From contig CANESI010000012.1 in the NCBI GenBank assembly GCA_947441065.1, positions 1 through 64,000 of the forward strand: DNA of 64,000 bases, read 5' to 3'. The translations under genes were made by a program, and so were the position numbers. A model generated the notes under the pieces. That model was not told the origin of the DNA. It worked only from the letters and a program-made list of their open reading frames with translations, and ran no database searches. The stretch is from Caulobacteraceae bacterium. GTDB lineage: Bacteria; Pseudomonadota; Alphaproteobacteria; Caulobacterales; Caulobacteraceae. Position 1 is the stretch's first letter; each line of letters begins with the position of its first letter. Shown one piece after another: positions 37,147 to 46,287 of this stretch.

Positions 37147-37680
37147 ATTCGCCGCCCAATGCCAGCGCCCCCGTCCAAAGACGGCCCGCGTATCAATGAC
37201 GAGATCCGAGTTCCCAAAGTCCTGCTGATCGATCAGCACGGCGAAAAACAAGGGATCATGCCCACTGTCTCCGCGCTCGAAGCGGCGGAAGAGGCAGGTC
37301 TGGACCTCGTTGAGGTGTCTCCAAATTCCGAGCCACCGGTCTGCAAAATCTTGGATTACGGCAAGTACAAGTTCCAAGAGCAGAAGAAGAAGGCTGAGGC
37401 GCGCAAGCGGCAGAAGGTCGTCGAAATTAAAGAAATCAAGCTGCGTCCGAACATCGACACGCACGACTATGAGGTCAAGGCCCGCGCCATGCACCGCTTC
37501 TTCGAAGAGGGTGACAAGGTCAAGGTGACGCTCCGCTTCCGTGGCCGCGAGCTGGCCCACCCCGAACTGGGCATGAAGCTGCTGCACCAGGTCCGCGCTG
37601 ACTTCGAGCCCGTCGCGAAGGTCGAGTACGAGCCCCGCATGGAAGGCAAGCAAATGATCATGATCCTGGCCCCGCGCTAG
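37147..37680 (+). CDS. infC: Translation initiation factor IF-3, ATT start codon
   Basis: 177-residue IF-3, which binds the 30S subunit and checks start codons. The best start is the rare ATT at 37147: AGGAG lies 8 bases upstream (37134-37138) and it gives [20 protein letters not shown], the N-terminus expected for alphaproteobacterial IF-3. The ATG at 37159 is less well placed. N domain: [21 protein letters not shown] domain: [19 protein letters not shown] and [11 protein letters not shown]. Non-AUG starts allow IF-3 to repress its own synthesis (known for infC). It is followed by a terminator, so rpmI-rplT are not downstream. Confidence 0.96.
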   Translation: MRRPMPAPPSKDGPRINDEIRVPKVLLIDQHGEKQGIMPTVSALEAAEEAGLDLVEVSPNSEPPVCKILDYGKYKFQEQKKKAEARKRQKVVEIKEIKLRPNIDTHDYEVKARAMHRFFEEGDKVKVTLRFRGRELAHPELGMKLLHQVRADFEPVAKVEYEPRMEGKQMIMILAPR

Positions 37681-37703
37681 GCTGATCTTTTTCATTCTAT
37701 AGA

Positions 37704-37738
37704 AAAGCCCTCCTGCCTGACTGGCCGGAGGGCTTTTT
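37704..37738 (+). terminator. Rho-independent terminator of infC
   Basis: Inverted repeat AAAGCCCTCC (37704-37713) and GGAGGGCTTT (37727-37736) followed by TTT. It starts 24 bases after the infC stop. Confidence 0.9.
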
Positions 37739-37758
37739 CGTGGACCTAAGGAAAACAA

Positions 37759-37864
37759 GACCCCCTTCGGCGCTGCGCGCCACTTCCCCCAAAGGGGGAA
37801 GATTTACCGGCCCTTGATCTTCCCCCTTTGGGGGAAGTACCGGCGAAGCCGGGGTAGGGGGTTA
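37759..37864. repeat. Family B palindromic intergenic repeat
   Basis: Two CTTCCCCC(AA/TT)TGGGGGAAG-type hairpins flanked by GTACCGGCGAAGCCGGGGTA and a variant left end. It lies between convergent infC and the NDUFA9-like gene and reaches the last bases of the latter's stop codon. Confidence 0.85.
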
Positions 37865-38827
37865 GGCCGGCTTCACCAGATCCGCATACTGTCCGCCCTT
37901 GCGATAGCGATAGAGGTAGGACGGCACGATGGCCTCGACGCTGGTGGCCTCGATGCCAAGGGCGGCAAGACCTGGCAGAGCCAGATTGGCGACATTGTCA
38001 CTCTTGAGCAGCTCGACCTGATCGCTGGTCAGGACGGGGGCAAACGGAGTCAGCTTGACCTGAATATCACCCACCGCACCGATCAGACTGGCAATGGCCC
38101 AAGGCACTGGCACCAGCGGACGGTTACGGCCCGTCTCGCGCAGGATCAAATCCAACAGGTCCTTGAAACTATAGATCGCAGGGCCGCCCAGCTCGAACAC
38201 CTTGCCCGCGTGATCTGGATTGCTGAGGGCCGCAACCGTGGCACTGGCGACATCGCCAACAAAGACCGGCTGGAACCGCGTGGCCCCGCCACCGATCAGG
38301 GGCAGAACCGGTGCCATGGTGGCCATGGACGCAAACCGATTGAAGAAGTCATCCTCTGGACCAAAGACGATCGAGGGGCGAAGGATAATGGCCGAAGGGA
38401 TCAGGGCCTTGACCGCAGCCTCACCGGCCGCCTTGGTGCGGGCATATTTGCTGATGCTGTGCTCATCGGCGCCGATGGCCGAGATCTGCACCATCTGGCT
38501 GATGCCTGCCGCCACACAGGCCTTAGCGATGGTCTCTGGGCCCATGGCCTGCAGGCTCTGGAAACCTTGACGGCCGCTCTCATAGAGCACCCCGACCGCA
38601 TTGACACAGGCCTCCGCCCCTTCGAGCGCGCGGGCCACAGACGAGGGCACGCGAATATTGGCCTGCACGACCTCGATCTGCCCGACATCTCCGAGCATCC
38701 GCAGCCGATAGCCCAGACCCGGACGACGCACCGCGACCCGCACCCTCAGACCATTGCGCGCCAAAGACCGAACGATCTGCGCGCCGACGAACCCCGACCC
38801 GCCAAAAACGGTGACCAGACCTTGCAT
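37862..38827 (-). CDS. Complex I NDUFA9-like NAD(P)-binding protein
   Basis: 321-residue atypical short-chain dehydrogenase, start ATG 38827 with GAGG 6 bases upstream. The nucleotide-binding motif VTVFGGSGFVGAQIV is at residues 5-19. VQISAIGADEHSISKYARTK has the family's Tyr-X3-Lys analogue, and ILRPSIVFGPEDDFFNRF is near residue 155. Alphaproteobacterial members are homologous to the NDUFA9 accessory subunit of respiratory complex I; they may bind NADPH in the complex or act alone in lipid/quinone-related steps. No nuo genes are in the window. Confidence 0.9.
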   Translation of the reverse strand: MQGLVTVFGGSGFVGAQIVRSLARNGLRVRVAVRRPGLGYRLRMLGDVGQIEVVQANIRVPSSVARALEGAEACVNAVGVLYESGRQGFQSLQAMGPETIAKACVAAGISQMVQISAIGADEHSISKYARTKAAGEAAVKALIPSAIILRPSIVFGPEDDFFNRFASMATMAPVLPLIGGGATRFQPVFVGDVASATVAALSNPDHAGKVFELGGPAIYSFKDLLDLILRETGRNRPLVPVPWAIASLIGAVGDIQVKLTPFAPVLTSDQVELLKSDNVANLALPGLAALGIEATSVEAIVPSYLYRYRKGGQYADLVKPA

Positions 38828-39019
38828 GATATCCTCAACCTCTAAGACCCGGCGAACCGGCCTTGCTGCCCACGGGATAGACGAGCCGCCCTTCGTGCGC
38901 AACGGCCCAAGCGGCCCTGACCGCCTATCAATGTCATTTGCCGCCAAAAGCTGCATTGACCAGGCGATTGAGAAGTCCTATCTACCGCCCCTGCCTTGAT
39001 CCGGCTTACCGGACACAGG

Positions 39020-39106
<87 letters not shown>

Positions 39107-39121
39107 TCAAGTGCCCGATAC

Positions 39122-39161
39122 AAAAAGCCTCCCCAAGGATCGAGCCTTGGGGAGGCTTTTT
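39122..39161 (+). terminator. Terminator of tRNA-Leu
   Basis: Perfect 17-bp inverted repeat AAAAAGCCTCCCCAAGG / CCTTGGGGAGGCTTTTT with a 6-base loop, ending in a T run. The symmetry means it could stop transcription from both strands. Confidence 0.95.
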
Positions 39162-39182
39162 GTTTGGCGGTTCAGCAACAAA

Positions 39183-39335
39183 CAAGACCCCTCCCCCCCG
39201 CTGCGCGGGTACTTCCCCCAGAGGGGGAAGATCAAGAGGTGGCAAATCTTGCCCCTCTGGGGGAAGTGGCCCGAAGGGCCGATGGGGGCCTTGTTTTCTG
39301 TATTCCGTTTTCCCCGCGAAGGCGGGGACCCAGCG
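39183..39335. repeat. Family B palindrome followed by family C hairpin
   Basis: The family B copy (39184-39297) has the two (C/G)TTCCCCC-type hairpins and GC-rich ends. The family C hairpin CCCCGCGAAGGCGGGG and GACCCAG follow at about 39310-39333. Confidence 0.85.
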
Positions 39336-39660
39336 CGCCGATCAAAATTCACTTTCGTACAGTTTGGTGCTGTGCGAGAACGCGCTGAACTTGTGGTTTG
39401 ACGGGCTGTAGAAGGCTCGTCTTGAGCAGCTTAGAGGCACTTGGTTGAGCGATTGATAGAGAGTCGCCTTAAACGGGCCTATGCTCAAATTCTTAAGGTC
39501 GCAGAAAGCGCTGCGAGCGCACCATCCCGATTTGAGCCCGTTTCATATTCACAATCAAAACGAAACACTCAGTGGCTGGCGGTCACCCCCTGAGTGATAC
39601 AATCATTATAGTCTCAAAAGGCCCTTCAGTTGCGCTCTAATTCATACAAAATACCCAATA
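39336..39660. other. AT-richer intergenic stretch upstream of the Stealth gene
   Basis: About 325 bases of lower GC than the surroundings, with no credible gene. It must contain the Stealth promoter; no clear -35/-10 pair or ribosome site is recognisable, and the ATG at 39661 is preceded by AAATACCCAATA. Confidence 0.5.
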
Positions 39661-40629
39661 ATGGATGATATTGATGCGGTGATAACTTGGGTAGATGGAT
39701 CTGCGCTCATCCACTCCGAAAAGCGGGCGCGCTACATGTCTGCTGCCGAGCAGCCTTTGCATAGTAACGCCATCAACCCGCACCGCTGGATCGATAGCGA
39801 CGAGCTTGGCTATTGTCTTCGGTCCATCGAACTCAATGCACCGTGGATTCGCCGGGTCTGGATCATTACAGATGACCAACAGCCGCGCCTGACAAAGCTC
39901 TCATCGAAATTTCGCGCCAAGATCAGCATTATCGACCACCGCGAGATTTTCGCTGGTTATGACCATGTCCTGCCGACCTTCAACTCGATCAGTATTGAAA
40001 CAATGCTGTGGCGGATTAGCGGACTTGCCGAACGGTTTCTATATTTCAATGACGACGTGTTCGTGACCACGCCTGTTAAACCCGCCGATTTTTTTACATC
40101 TAGCGGTCCTGTACTTCGAGGTCACTGGGCAGATCATGGCGATCTGGAGCATTGCGCTATAAAGCGTAGCGAAGTGTCATTGCTTAACCATTTCAACCAG
40201 ATCAAGTCGGCCGCCCTGATGGGCTATGGTGCGGCTCACATTTTTCTGAGCGCCCACGTGGTGCATCCGATGCTGCGGTCGGTGATGGAAAAGCTATTTG
40301 CCGAGCACCGGGATGGGTTCCTCGAAAATATGGCCCACCGGTTTCGCTGCACCGAGCAGTTCCTTCCCCAAGCGCTGCACAATCATGCCTGTATTCGAGA
40401 TGGCAGCGCCGCGATCCTAGACAGGCTCGATCACCTTCACCTGCCGGTTGGACTGTTCGATGGCCGGACGGTCGATCAGGTCAGGGCCGATGTTGGCGCC
40501 GCCGCATCGCCTGCGATCAAGTTTCTATGCATCAATGATTTGCCAATGCTCGAGCACCATATCGGCGATGCCCGCGACTGGATCGAATATGTGATTGGCT
40601 TGAGAACCGCCAAACCAAAAGCGGCGTAA
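39661..40629 (+). CDS. Stealth-family sugar-phosphate transferase
   Basis: 322-residue Stealth protein. Family members (related to GlcNAc-1-phosphotransferase) transfer hexose-1-phosphate in capsule or surface polysaccharide synthesis. Conserved regions: CR1 IDAVITWVDGS at 4-14; CR2 WIDSDELGYCLRSIELNAPW with RVWIITDDQQP; CR3 FNSISIETMLWRISGLAERF with FLYFNDDVFV; CR4 near 245-260 (RFRCTEQFLPQAL). It is alone, in lower-GC DNA, downstream of the 3' end of tRNA-Leu, suggesting acquisition. Function in this organism is inferred from family only. Confidence 0.88.
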   Translation: MDDIDAVITWVDGSALIHSEKRARYMSAAEQPLHSNAINPHRWIDSDELGYCLRSIELNAPWIRRVWIITDDQQPRLTKLSSKFRAKISIIDHREIFAGYDHVLPTFNSISIETMLWRISGLAERFLYFNDDVFVTTPVKPADFFTSSGPVLRGHWADHGDLEHCAIKRSEVSLLNHFNQIKSAALMGYGAAHIFLSAHVVHPMLRSVMEKLFAEHRDGFLENMAHRFRCTEQFLPQALHNHACIRDGSAAILDRLDHLHLPVGLFDGRTVDQVRADVGAAASPAIKFLCINDLPMLEHHIGDARDWIEYVIGLRTAKPKAA

Positions 40630-41132
40630 TCGCGAACGGTCAAAATGGCGGAAAAGGGCGCAGGACCGTTTACCTCTACCGATCTGGTCAGGTTACAGTG
40701 GGTCTCTTTCTTGTCGCGTGAAAGGGTCTGGATCCCCGCCTTCGCGGGGAACGCGGCGAAGATATGGGGTGAGATGTGATGGACGGTGGATGCACCCCAG
40801 CCCCCCACTCCGATTTCCCCGCGAAGGCGGGGACCCAGAACCTTTTGCGCAGGGGGAATGACTTGGCTGGATCTCTGCTTTTGCGGGGAACGCGGCGGAT
40901 AGAGCGGGGATGACCCCCTCACCCAACCCTCTCCCCCTGGAGGGGGCGAGGGCTTTATCGTTTTTTCTTGGCCCTCTCCCTTCAGGGAGAGGGCCCAAGT
41001 GAGGGCCTTGTTTTTCTTTCCCCCTCCAGCCTTTCCTTGCGCCTCGCGGGTGGAGGGCCTAGTTTCGGGCTCGGCTGGCAGGTTCAGCCGTTTTCATACC
41101 CTGCCTTGTCCAAGGCGCTCAGTCGGAGCCGC
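40630..41132. repeat. Intergenic cluster of family C hairpins and one family A element
   Basis: Family C units occur at about 40728-40752 (inverted), 40813-40846 (direct) and a degraded one near 40862-40892. A family A element with inner spacer is at about 40917-41010. A further GC-rich stretch near 41026-41062 (CCCTCCAGCC ... GGTGGAGGG) is partly palindromic. No gene is supported here; the frame that reaches back to 40968 is repeat DNA read through from rnd. Confidence 0.8.
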
Positions 41133-41141
41133 GTGCATCCT

Positions 41142-41756
41142 GTGACCAATTTTCTGCATGTGGGCGATTTGCCCGATGGGCTCGACCTTGGCTCTAGCGT
41201 AGCGATTGATTCTGAGACCATGGGCCTGCGTCTGGGGCGTGATCCCCTGTGCGTCGTGCAGCTTTCCAGCGGCAATGGCGATGCCCATGTGGTGCAGATG
41301 AGCCGCCCCGGCTATGACGCGCCCAATCTCAAGCGCATCTTGACCGATCCGAAGGTGCTCAAGATTTTCCATTTTGGCCGCTTTGATATTGCCATGTTCC
41401 TGCTGCATCTGGGCGTTCTGACCGCGCCGGTCTATTGCACCAAGATCGCCTCCAAGCTGGCGCGCACCTATACCGACCGCCATGGCCTCAAGGATGTCTC
41501 GCGCGAGCTCTTGACCATCGAGCTGTCCAAGGCCCAGCAGAGCTCCGATTGGGGATCTGCAACCCTTTCCCCCGAACAGGTCGCCTATGCCGCCTCGGAT
41601 GTGCTGAACCTGCACGCCCTGCGAGAGCGCCTAGACGCCATGCTGGTGCGCGAGGGCCGCGACGGCTTGGCAAAGGCCTGTTTTGAGTTTTTGCCGCACC
41701 GCGCCGCGCTCGATCTGGCAGGGTGGGAAGATAACGACATCTTCGCCCACACCTGA
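41142..41756 (+). CDS. rnd: Ribonuclease D (short form)
   Basis: DEDD 3'-5' exoribonuclease of about 204 residues, the short alphaproteobacterial form without HRDC domains. Motifs: VAIDSETMGL (DXE), IFHFGRFDIAMF (motif II) and AYAASDVLNLHALRE (motif III with Tyr-X3-Asp). The start is GTG at 41142 or at 41133, the latter closer to a GGAG. It heads the lptC-lptA-lptB-rpoN gene run. Confidence 0.92.
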   Translation: MTNFLHVGDLPDGLDLGSSVAIDSETMGLRLGRDPLCVVQLSSGNGDAHVVQMSRPGYDAPNLKRILTDPKVLKIFHFGRFDIAMFLLHLGVLTAPVYCTKIASKLARTYTDRHGLKDVSRELLTIELSKAQQSSDWGSATLSPEQVAYAASDVLNLHALRERLDAMLVREGRDGLAKACFEFLPHRAALDLAGWEDNDIFAHT

Positions 41757-41779
41757 TCTAGGACCCCTGATCCCAACCC

Positions 41780-42421
41780 ATGACCCTTGCTGCCGATCCT
41801 ATTTTTGACGCTATCCCAGAGGACGTGCTGCGCCGCCGACGCAACATGGACCAGTGGCGGCGCCGTTCGCGGATCATTCACCTGCTGCGCAAGGTCCTGC
41901 CCGCTGCGGCCCTATCCATCGTGGTCGGACTGATCGGCTGGATCATTATTAAGGCGCTTTTGGCCACGATCATCGATGTGCGCGGTTCGGGTGCCGCAAT
42001 CCGGATGATCAACCCCAAATTCTACGGTCGTGACGGCGATGGTCGGGCCTTCATGCTGGGGGCGGCGGAGGCCTCACGGACGGACGGCGACTTCAAGCAG
42101 ATCGTGCTGGTCAAGCCCGTCATCAGCCTGAACGTCAATAACCCCGCCCCGACCTCGGCCAAGGCCGATCATGGTCAGTATCATGAGACCGACCGGATTC
42201 TGCATCTGGATGGGAATGTGGTGTTCTCCAGTCCAGAAGGCTATGTCTTCAAGACCGGCAAGGCCGTCATCAACACCCAAACCGGCGTGGTCGAGGGCGA
42301 TCAGACGGTTGAAGGTACGGGGCCAACCGGAACCATCCGGGCCGACAATTACGGTATCTACGACAAGGGTAAACGCATCATTTTCCGTGGAAATGTTCAC
42401 GGACGGATGAAACGGGACTAA
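41780..42421 (+). CDS. lptC: LPS export protein LptC
   Basis: 213-residue bitopic inner-membrane protein of the Lpt bridge, moving LPS from LptBFG to LptA. A single transmembrane helix lies at about residues 39-62 (VLPAAALSIVVGLIGWIII). The periplasmic beta-jellyroll (ILHLDGNVVFSSPEGYVFKT) follows. Located 23 bases after rnd and just before lptA, the usual order. Confidence 0.92.
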   Translation: MTLAADPIFDAIPEDVLRRRRNMDQWRRRSRIIHLLRKVLPAAALSIVVGLIGWIIIKALLATIIDVRGSGAAIRMINPKFYGRDGDGRAFMLGAAEASRTDGDFKQIVLVKPVISLNVNNPAPTSAKADHGQYHETDRILHLDGNVVFSSPEGYVFKTGKAVINTQTGVVEGDQTVEGTGPTGTIRADNYGIYDKGKRIIFRGNVHGRMKRD

Positions 42422-42478
42422 ACAGAGAATCGCCATCTTTTCCCGGCAGGGTTGGCGCGCGATAGGAACGAGGGTCTG

Positions 42479-43036
42479 ATGAACCGATTGACGGCAGTGA
42501 CTTTAGCAGCTTGGGCGGCCTTGGGTCTGACCCTGAGCGCAGGCTCGGCCCTGGCCCAGATTGCGCCCTCTAGCGACGCGCCCGTCGACGTGACCGCTGA
42601 TCGGCTTGAAGCCATCAACGAAGAGTGCCGGGCCATCTGGAGCGGCAGCGCCGAGGCCGTGCAGGACCAGAGCCGTCTGCGCGCCAACACCATCACCCTG
42701 ATTAATGCCAAGACGGCAGGCCGCTGCGGCGTGCTTGATCGGATGGAAGCGGTCGGCGAGGTCTTCTATGTCACGCCGCAACAGACGGTACGCAGCGACT
42801 CCGCCATATACACGGCCGCCAACGATACCATCGTCATGAGCGGGCAGGTCGTTGTGGCTCAAGGCACCAATGTTCTGCGCGGTGATCGTCTCAGCATTGT
42901 GGTCAAGACCGGCAAGGCGACCATGGAAACCGGGGCCAAGGGCCGAGGGAAGCCCGGACGGGTTCGTGGGGTCTTCTATCCCAATAAGAGCAGCACACCC
43001 GCAGCGCCAAACCCTGCCCCTGTGCCCAAGCCTTAA
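42479..43036 (+). CDS. lptA: LPS transport periplasmic protein LptA
   Basis: 185-residue periplasmic bridge component. The ATG at 42479 follows a GAGGG site. A signal peptide ends at SAGSALAQ, then the OstA-like beta-jellyroll begins at VDVTADRLEAINEE. The internal KTAGRCGVLDRMEAVGEVFYVTPQQTVRS is split here as KTAGRCGVLDRMEA and VFYVTPQQTVRS. The C-terminal RVRGVFYP is followed by a proline-rich tail. Eight bases separate it from lptB. Confidence 0.92.
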   Translation: MNRLTAVTLAAWAALGLTLSAGSALAQIAPSSDAPVDVTADRLEAINEECRAIWSGSAEAVQDQSRLRANTITLINAKTAGRCGVLDRMEAVGEVFYVTPQQTVRSDSAIYTAANDTIVMSGQVVVAQGTNVLRGDRLSIVVKTGKATMETGAKGRGKPGRVRGVFYPNKSSTPAAPNPAPVPKP

Positions 43037-43044
43037 TCCGACCG

Positions 43045-43815
43045 ATGGCCCTCCCCCCACTCGAGACCTTGAACACCGCCCTGCCCGCTGACATGGCAAA
43101 CGGCCTGTTGGTCGATCATATCGGCAAGTCCTTCCGAGGCCGTCCGGTGGTCAAGAGCGTGTCCTTACGCCTGCGACGCGGCGAGGTCGCGGGCCTGTTG
43201 GGACCCAATGGTGCGGGCAAGACCACCTGTTTCTACATGATCACGGGTCTGATTCAGGCCGACTATGGCTCGATCTATTTGGACGGCGAGAACATCACCG
43301 AACTGCCCATGTATCAGCGCGCGCGGATGGGCGTTGGCTATCTGCCACAGGAAGCCTCGATCTTTCGCGGCATGACCGTCGAGCAAAACGTTATGGCCGT
43401 GGTCGAGATGCGCGAACAGGATGATCGCAAGGCCAAGGCCGTGGTCAAGGACCTGTTGGCCGAACTGCGTATTGATCATTTGAAGGATCAGCCCGCCGTC
43501 GCCCTATCCGGCGGCGAGCGGCGGCGGGTCGAGATTGCGCGCGCCCTGGCCAGCGAACCGGCCTTTATGCTGCTGGATGAGCCCTTTGCCGGGATCGACC
43601 CGCTGGCCATTGCCGATATTCGCGAGGTGATCCGCTATCTCAGCACACGCGGCATCGGCATATTGATCACCGACCACAATGTCCGCGAAACGCTCGACAT
43701 TATCGACCGCGCCTCAATCATCCATGCGGGCGAAGTGCTGTTCGAAGGCTCGCCCGACGAGATCCTCGCCGACCCCGAAGTGCGCCGCGTCTATCTGGGC
43801 GATCGCTTCGATTAA
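43045..43815 (+). CDS. lptB: LPS export ABC transporter ATP-binding protein LptB
   Basis: 256-residue ATPase that powers LPS extraction with LptFG. Walker A GPNGAGKTT near residue 53, signature LSGGERRRVEIARA near 154, Walker B FMLLDEPFAGIDP and H-loop ITDHNVRETL. The first 16 residues are longer than usual, and the ATG at 43093 (MANGLLV) is an alternative start. LptFG are not in the window. Confidence 0.95.
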   Translation: MALPPLETLNTALPADMANGLLVDHIGKSFRGRPVVKSVSLRLRRGEVAGLLGPNGAGKTTCFYMITGLIQADYGSIYLDGENITELPMYQRARMGVGYLPQEASIFRGMTVEQNVMAVVEMREQDDRKAKAVVKDLLAELRIDHLKDQPAVALSGGERRRVEIARALASEPAFMLLDEPFAGIDPLAIADIREVIRYLSTRGIGILITDHNVRETLDIIDRASIIHAGEVLFEGSPDEILADPEVRRVYLGDRFD

Positions 43816-43867
43816 TAGGACCCGAGCGGTAAAGATCGCCCTCTCACCCTAGGGGCGCGATAATTTG

Positions 43868-43875
43868 TTAACCAT
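43868..43875 (+). promoter_or_regulatory. CtrA-like half site upstream of rpoN
   Basis: TTAACCAT matches the CtrA half-site pattern of Caulobacterales. The second half (TTAA) is not present at the usual spacing, so this is weak. It lies 91 bases before the rpoN ATG. Confidence 0.2.
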
Positions 43876-43965
43876 AAAAGTTCATCCTCTGACGAATCCG
43901 TAAGGGGGACTGGATCACAGATCCTAGCGCCCTCATCACCCGTCTAGGACCCTGAACAAACCCCC

Positions 43966-45474
43966 ATGGCGCTCGCCGCACGATTGGATATTCGCCAGGG
44001 ACAGGGCCTGGTCCTAACGCCTCAATTGCAGCAGGCGATAAAACTGCTGCAACTTTCCAATCTTGAGCTGGAGGCCTTTGTCGAGGCCGAAATTGAACGC
44101 AACCCCTTGCTTCAAAAGGATGATCGCGACGCGGAGGCCGAGGTAGAGGCCGCACCCGACGCGCCCCTCAGCCATGATATGGCCACCGACCGCATCTCCG
44201 ATAATGATGCCACCGAGGCCATGGATGCCGACCACCGCGACCTCTATACCGACGCCTCCCCCGGCGAACGCTCCAGCGGCGAAGGCGGAGAGGCCATGCA
44301 GGCGGGTGGCCAGATCGACTGGTCCAAGGCCGGAAGCGGTGGCAGCTTCGATGCCGATGGCGACTTCGAAAGCCTGCTGACCAAGGAAAAGACCCTTAAC
44401 GAGCATCTGGAAGAGCAGATGCATCTGGCGGGACTGGATGGACCAGACCGGGCCATTGCCGCCGTGCTGATCGATAGTGTCGACGAGGGGGGCTATTTGC
44501 GGGCCGACCTGCCCGATCTGGCCGAGCGCTTGGGCTGTGATCTGCCGCGCGTTGAGGCGGTACTGACCCGCCTGCAAGGGTTCGAACCGACCGGCGTCTT
44601 TGCCCGTGATGTGCGCGAATGTCTGATGCTGCAGTTGAAGGAAAAGAACCGTTTCGATCCGGCCATGGCCGCTTTGCTGGACCGGCTTGATCTGGTGGCG
44701 CGGCGAGACATGGCTGCCTTGCGCGAGGTCTGCCGGGTCGATGATGAGGACCTGCGTGAGATGATCGCCGAATTGAAGGCCCTGACCCCTCGGCCCGGCG
44801 CGGCCTTTGGGTCTGATGCCTCCCCGACCGTTGTTCCCGACGTCTTTGTCCGTGAGGGCCCGGGCGGGATCTGGTTGGTCGAGCTTAATAGCGACACCCT
44901 GCCCCGCCTCTTGGTCGATCAGCGCTACCACGCCCAGATCGCGGGCAAGGCGCGCAACGAGGCGGACAAGACCTTCGTGTCCGAGTGCCTGTCCTCGGCC
45001 AACTGGCTGGTACGAAGCCTCGACCAGAGGGCCAAGACCATCCTCAAGGTCTCCAGCGAAATTGTCCGCCAGCAGGATGGCTTCCTCGCCTATGGGGTCG
45101 AGCACCTGCGCCCCCTGAACCTCAAGACCGTCGCTGATGCGATCGGCATGCACGAATCCACGGTCAGCCGCGTGACCTCGAACAAATATCTGTCGACACC
45201 GCGCGGGGTGTTCGAGCTGAAGTTCTTCTTCACGGCTGCCATCCAGTCCTCCGATGGCGGCGAGGCCCATTCGGCCGAAAGCGTGCGCCATAAGATCAAG
45301 CACCTGATCGATGGCGAACAGATCACCCGCAAGGTCTTGTCCGATGATCGTCTGGTCGAGCTCTTAAGCGCGACGGGGGTCGATATTGCCCGGCGCACGG
45401 TCGCCAAATATCGCGAAGCTCTGCGTATTCCATCCTCCGTGGACAGACGACGTCTGATGCGGGACGCGCACTAA
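43966..45474 (+). CDS. rpoN: RNA polymerase sigma-54 factor RpoN
   Basis: 502-residue sigma-54. The N-terminal activator-interacting region I begins LDIRQGQGLVLTPQLQQAIK, followed by an acidic region II (about residues 55-140). The core-binding and DNA-binding domains follow, with the RpoN box ARRTVAKYREALRIPSS at the C-terminus. It is downstream of lptB after 150 bases, in the conserved lptB-rpoN-hpf-ptsN order. Confidence 0.97.
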   Translation: MALAARLDIRQGQGLVLTPQLQQAIKLLQLSNLELEAFVEAEIERNPLLQKDDRDAEAEVEAAPDAPLSHDMATDRISDNDATEAMDADHRDLYTDASPGERSSGEGGEAMQAGGQIDWSKAGSGGSFDADGDFESLLTKEKTLNEHLEEQMHLAGLDGPDRAIAAVLIDSVDEGGYLRADLPDLAERLGCDLPRVEAVLTRLQGFEPTGVFARDVRECLMLQLKEKNRFDPAMAALLDRLDLVARRDMAALREVCRVDDEDLREMIAELKALTPRPGAAFGSDASPTVVPDVFVREGPGGIWLVELNSDTLPRLLVDQRYHAQIAGKARNEADKTFVSECLSSANWLVRSLDQRAKTILKVSSEIVRQQDGFLAYGVEHLRPLNLKTVADAIGMHESTVSRVTSNKYLSTPRGVFELKFFFTAAIQSSDGGEAHSAESVRHKIKHLIDGEQITRKVLSDDRLVELLSATGVDIARRTVAKYREALRIPSSVDRRRLMRDAH

Positions 45475-45596
45475 CGACCCTTGGCTTAGAGCCCGGCTCA
45501 AGGTGCCGATAATGTGATCTTTTAGGGCCTGCTAAAGCGGCCCTGGGCCATTCAGCGCAATTGACTTGCCCTATCGGCAGGGTGTGGACTGGGGTC

Positions 45597-46223
45597 ATGA
45601 AAGTCCTAGTATCCGGCAAACATGTCGACGTCGGCGAGGCCTTGCGTTCGCGGGTTTCGGACGAACTTATGAGCAGCATCGGCAAATATTTTGACCGCGG
45701 CGGTGACGCTGAGGTCTTGGTCTCACGCGAGGGACATTCCTTCCGCGTCGACTGCACGGTGCATCTGGCCTCCGGGCAAACCCTTCTGAGCCATGGCCTC
45801 GGCCACGATGCCCATGCCGCCTTCAGCACGGCGCTCGAAAAGATCGAGACCCGCATCCGGCGCTATAAGCGCAGGCTCAAAAGCCATTCGGTGGCCGCCA
45901 GCCACAAACAGGCTGAGTCCGCGTCCTTCTTCGTCCTGCGCGCGCCCGAGACCGATATTGATGATGGTGATGGTTGGGATGATGACCATGAGGCCCATCA
46001 TGGCCACGAGGCCCCCAAGGGCGTGGTCATTGCGGAATCGGAGGCCCAACTCAAGACCCTGACCGTTTCTATGGCGGTTATGGAGTTGGACTTGACGGAA
46101 TCGCAAACAATCGTGTTTAGAAATGCCGCACATGGCGGTTTGTCAGTGGTATATCGCCGACCCGATGGGAACATCGGCTGGATCGATCCTCAACGTACAC
46201 AAGCGGCGTTGAAACTGGGCTAG
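45597..46223 (+). CDS. hpf: Ribosome hibernation promoting factor, long form (Hpf)
   Basis: 208-residue hibernation factor with an N-terminal sigma-54 modulation/S30AE domain (KVLVSGKHVDVGEALR, RIRRYKRRLKSH) and a C-terminal dimerisation domain (AVMELDLTESQTIVFRNAAHG, VVYRRPDGNIGWIDP). The long form makes 100S ribosome dimers alone. The ATG at 45597 gives the conserved start. A histidine/aspartate-rich linker separates the domains. Confidence 0.95.
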   Translation: MKVLVSGKHVDVGEALRSRVSDELMSSIGKYFDRGGDAEVLVSREGHSFRVDCTVHLASGQTLLSHGLGHDAHAAFSTALEKIETRIRRYKRRLKSHSVAASHKQAESASFFVLRAPETDIDDGDGWDDDHEAHHGHEAPKGVVIAESEAQLKTLTVSMAVMELDLTESQTIVFRNAAHGGLSVVYRRPDGNIGWIDPQRTQAALKLG

Positions 46224-46287
46224 GCGGAACGGACTTGCAAAAGGCCTGCCCGCACGGTTCCAAGATCCCGCGTGGTCAGGTTTTAGA

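Noticed and set aside
40728-41010. Repeated hairpins considered as a CRISPR array
   Set aside because: Units differ in length and orientation, spacing is irregular and the units are palindromic families found across the window; no cas genes.
44014-45303. 429-residue minus-strand frame
   Set aside because: Antisense to rpoN, which has region I and the RpoN box.
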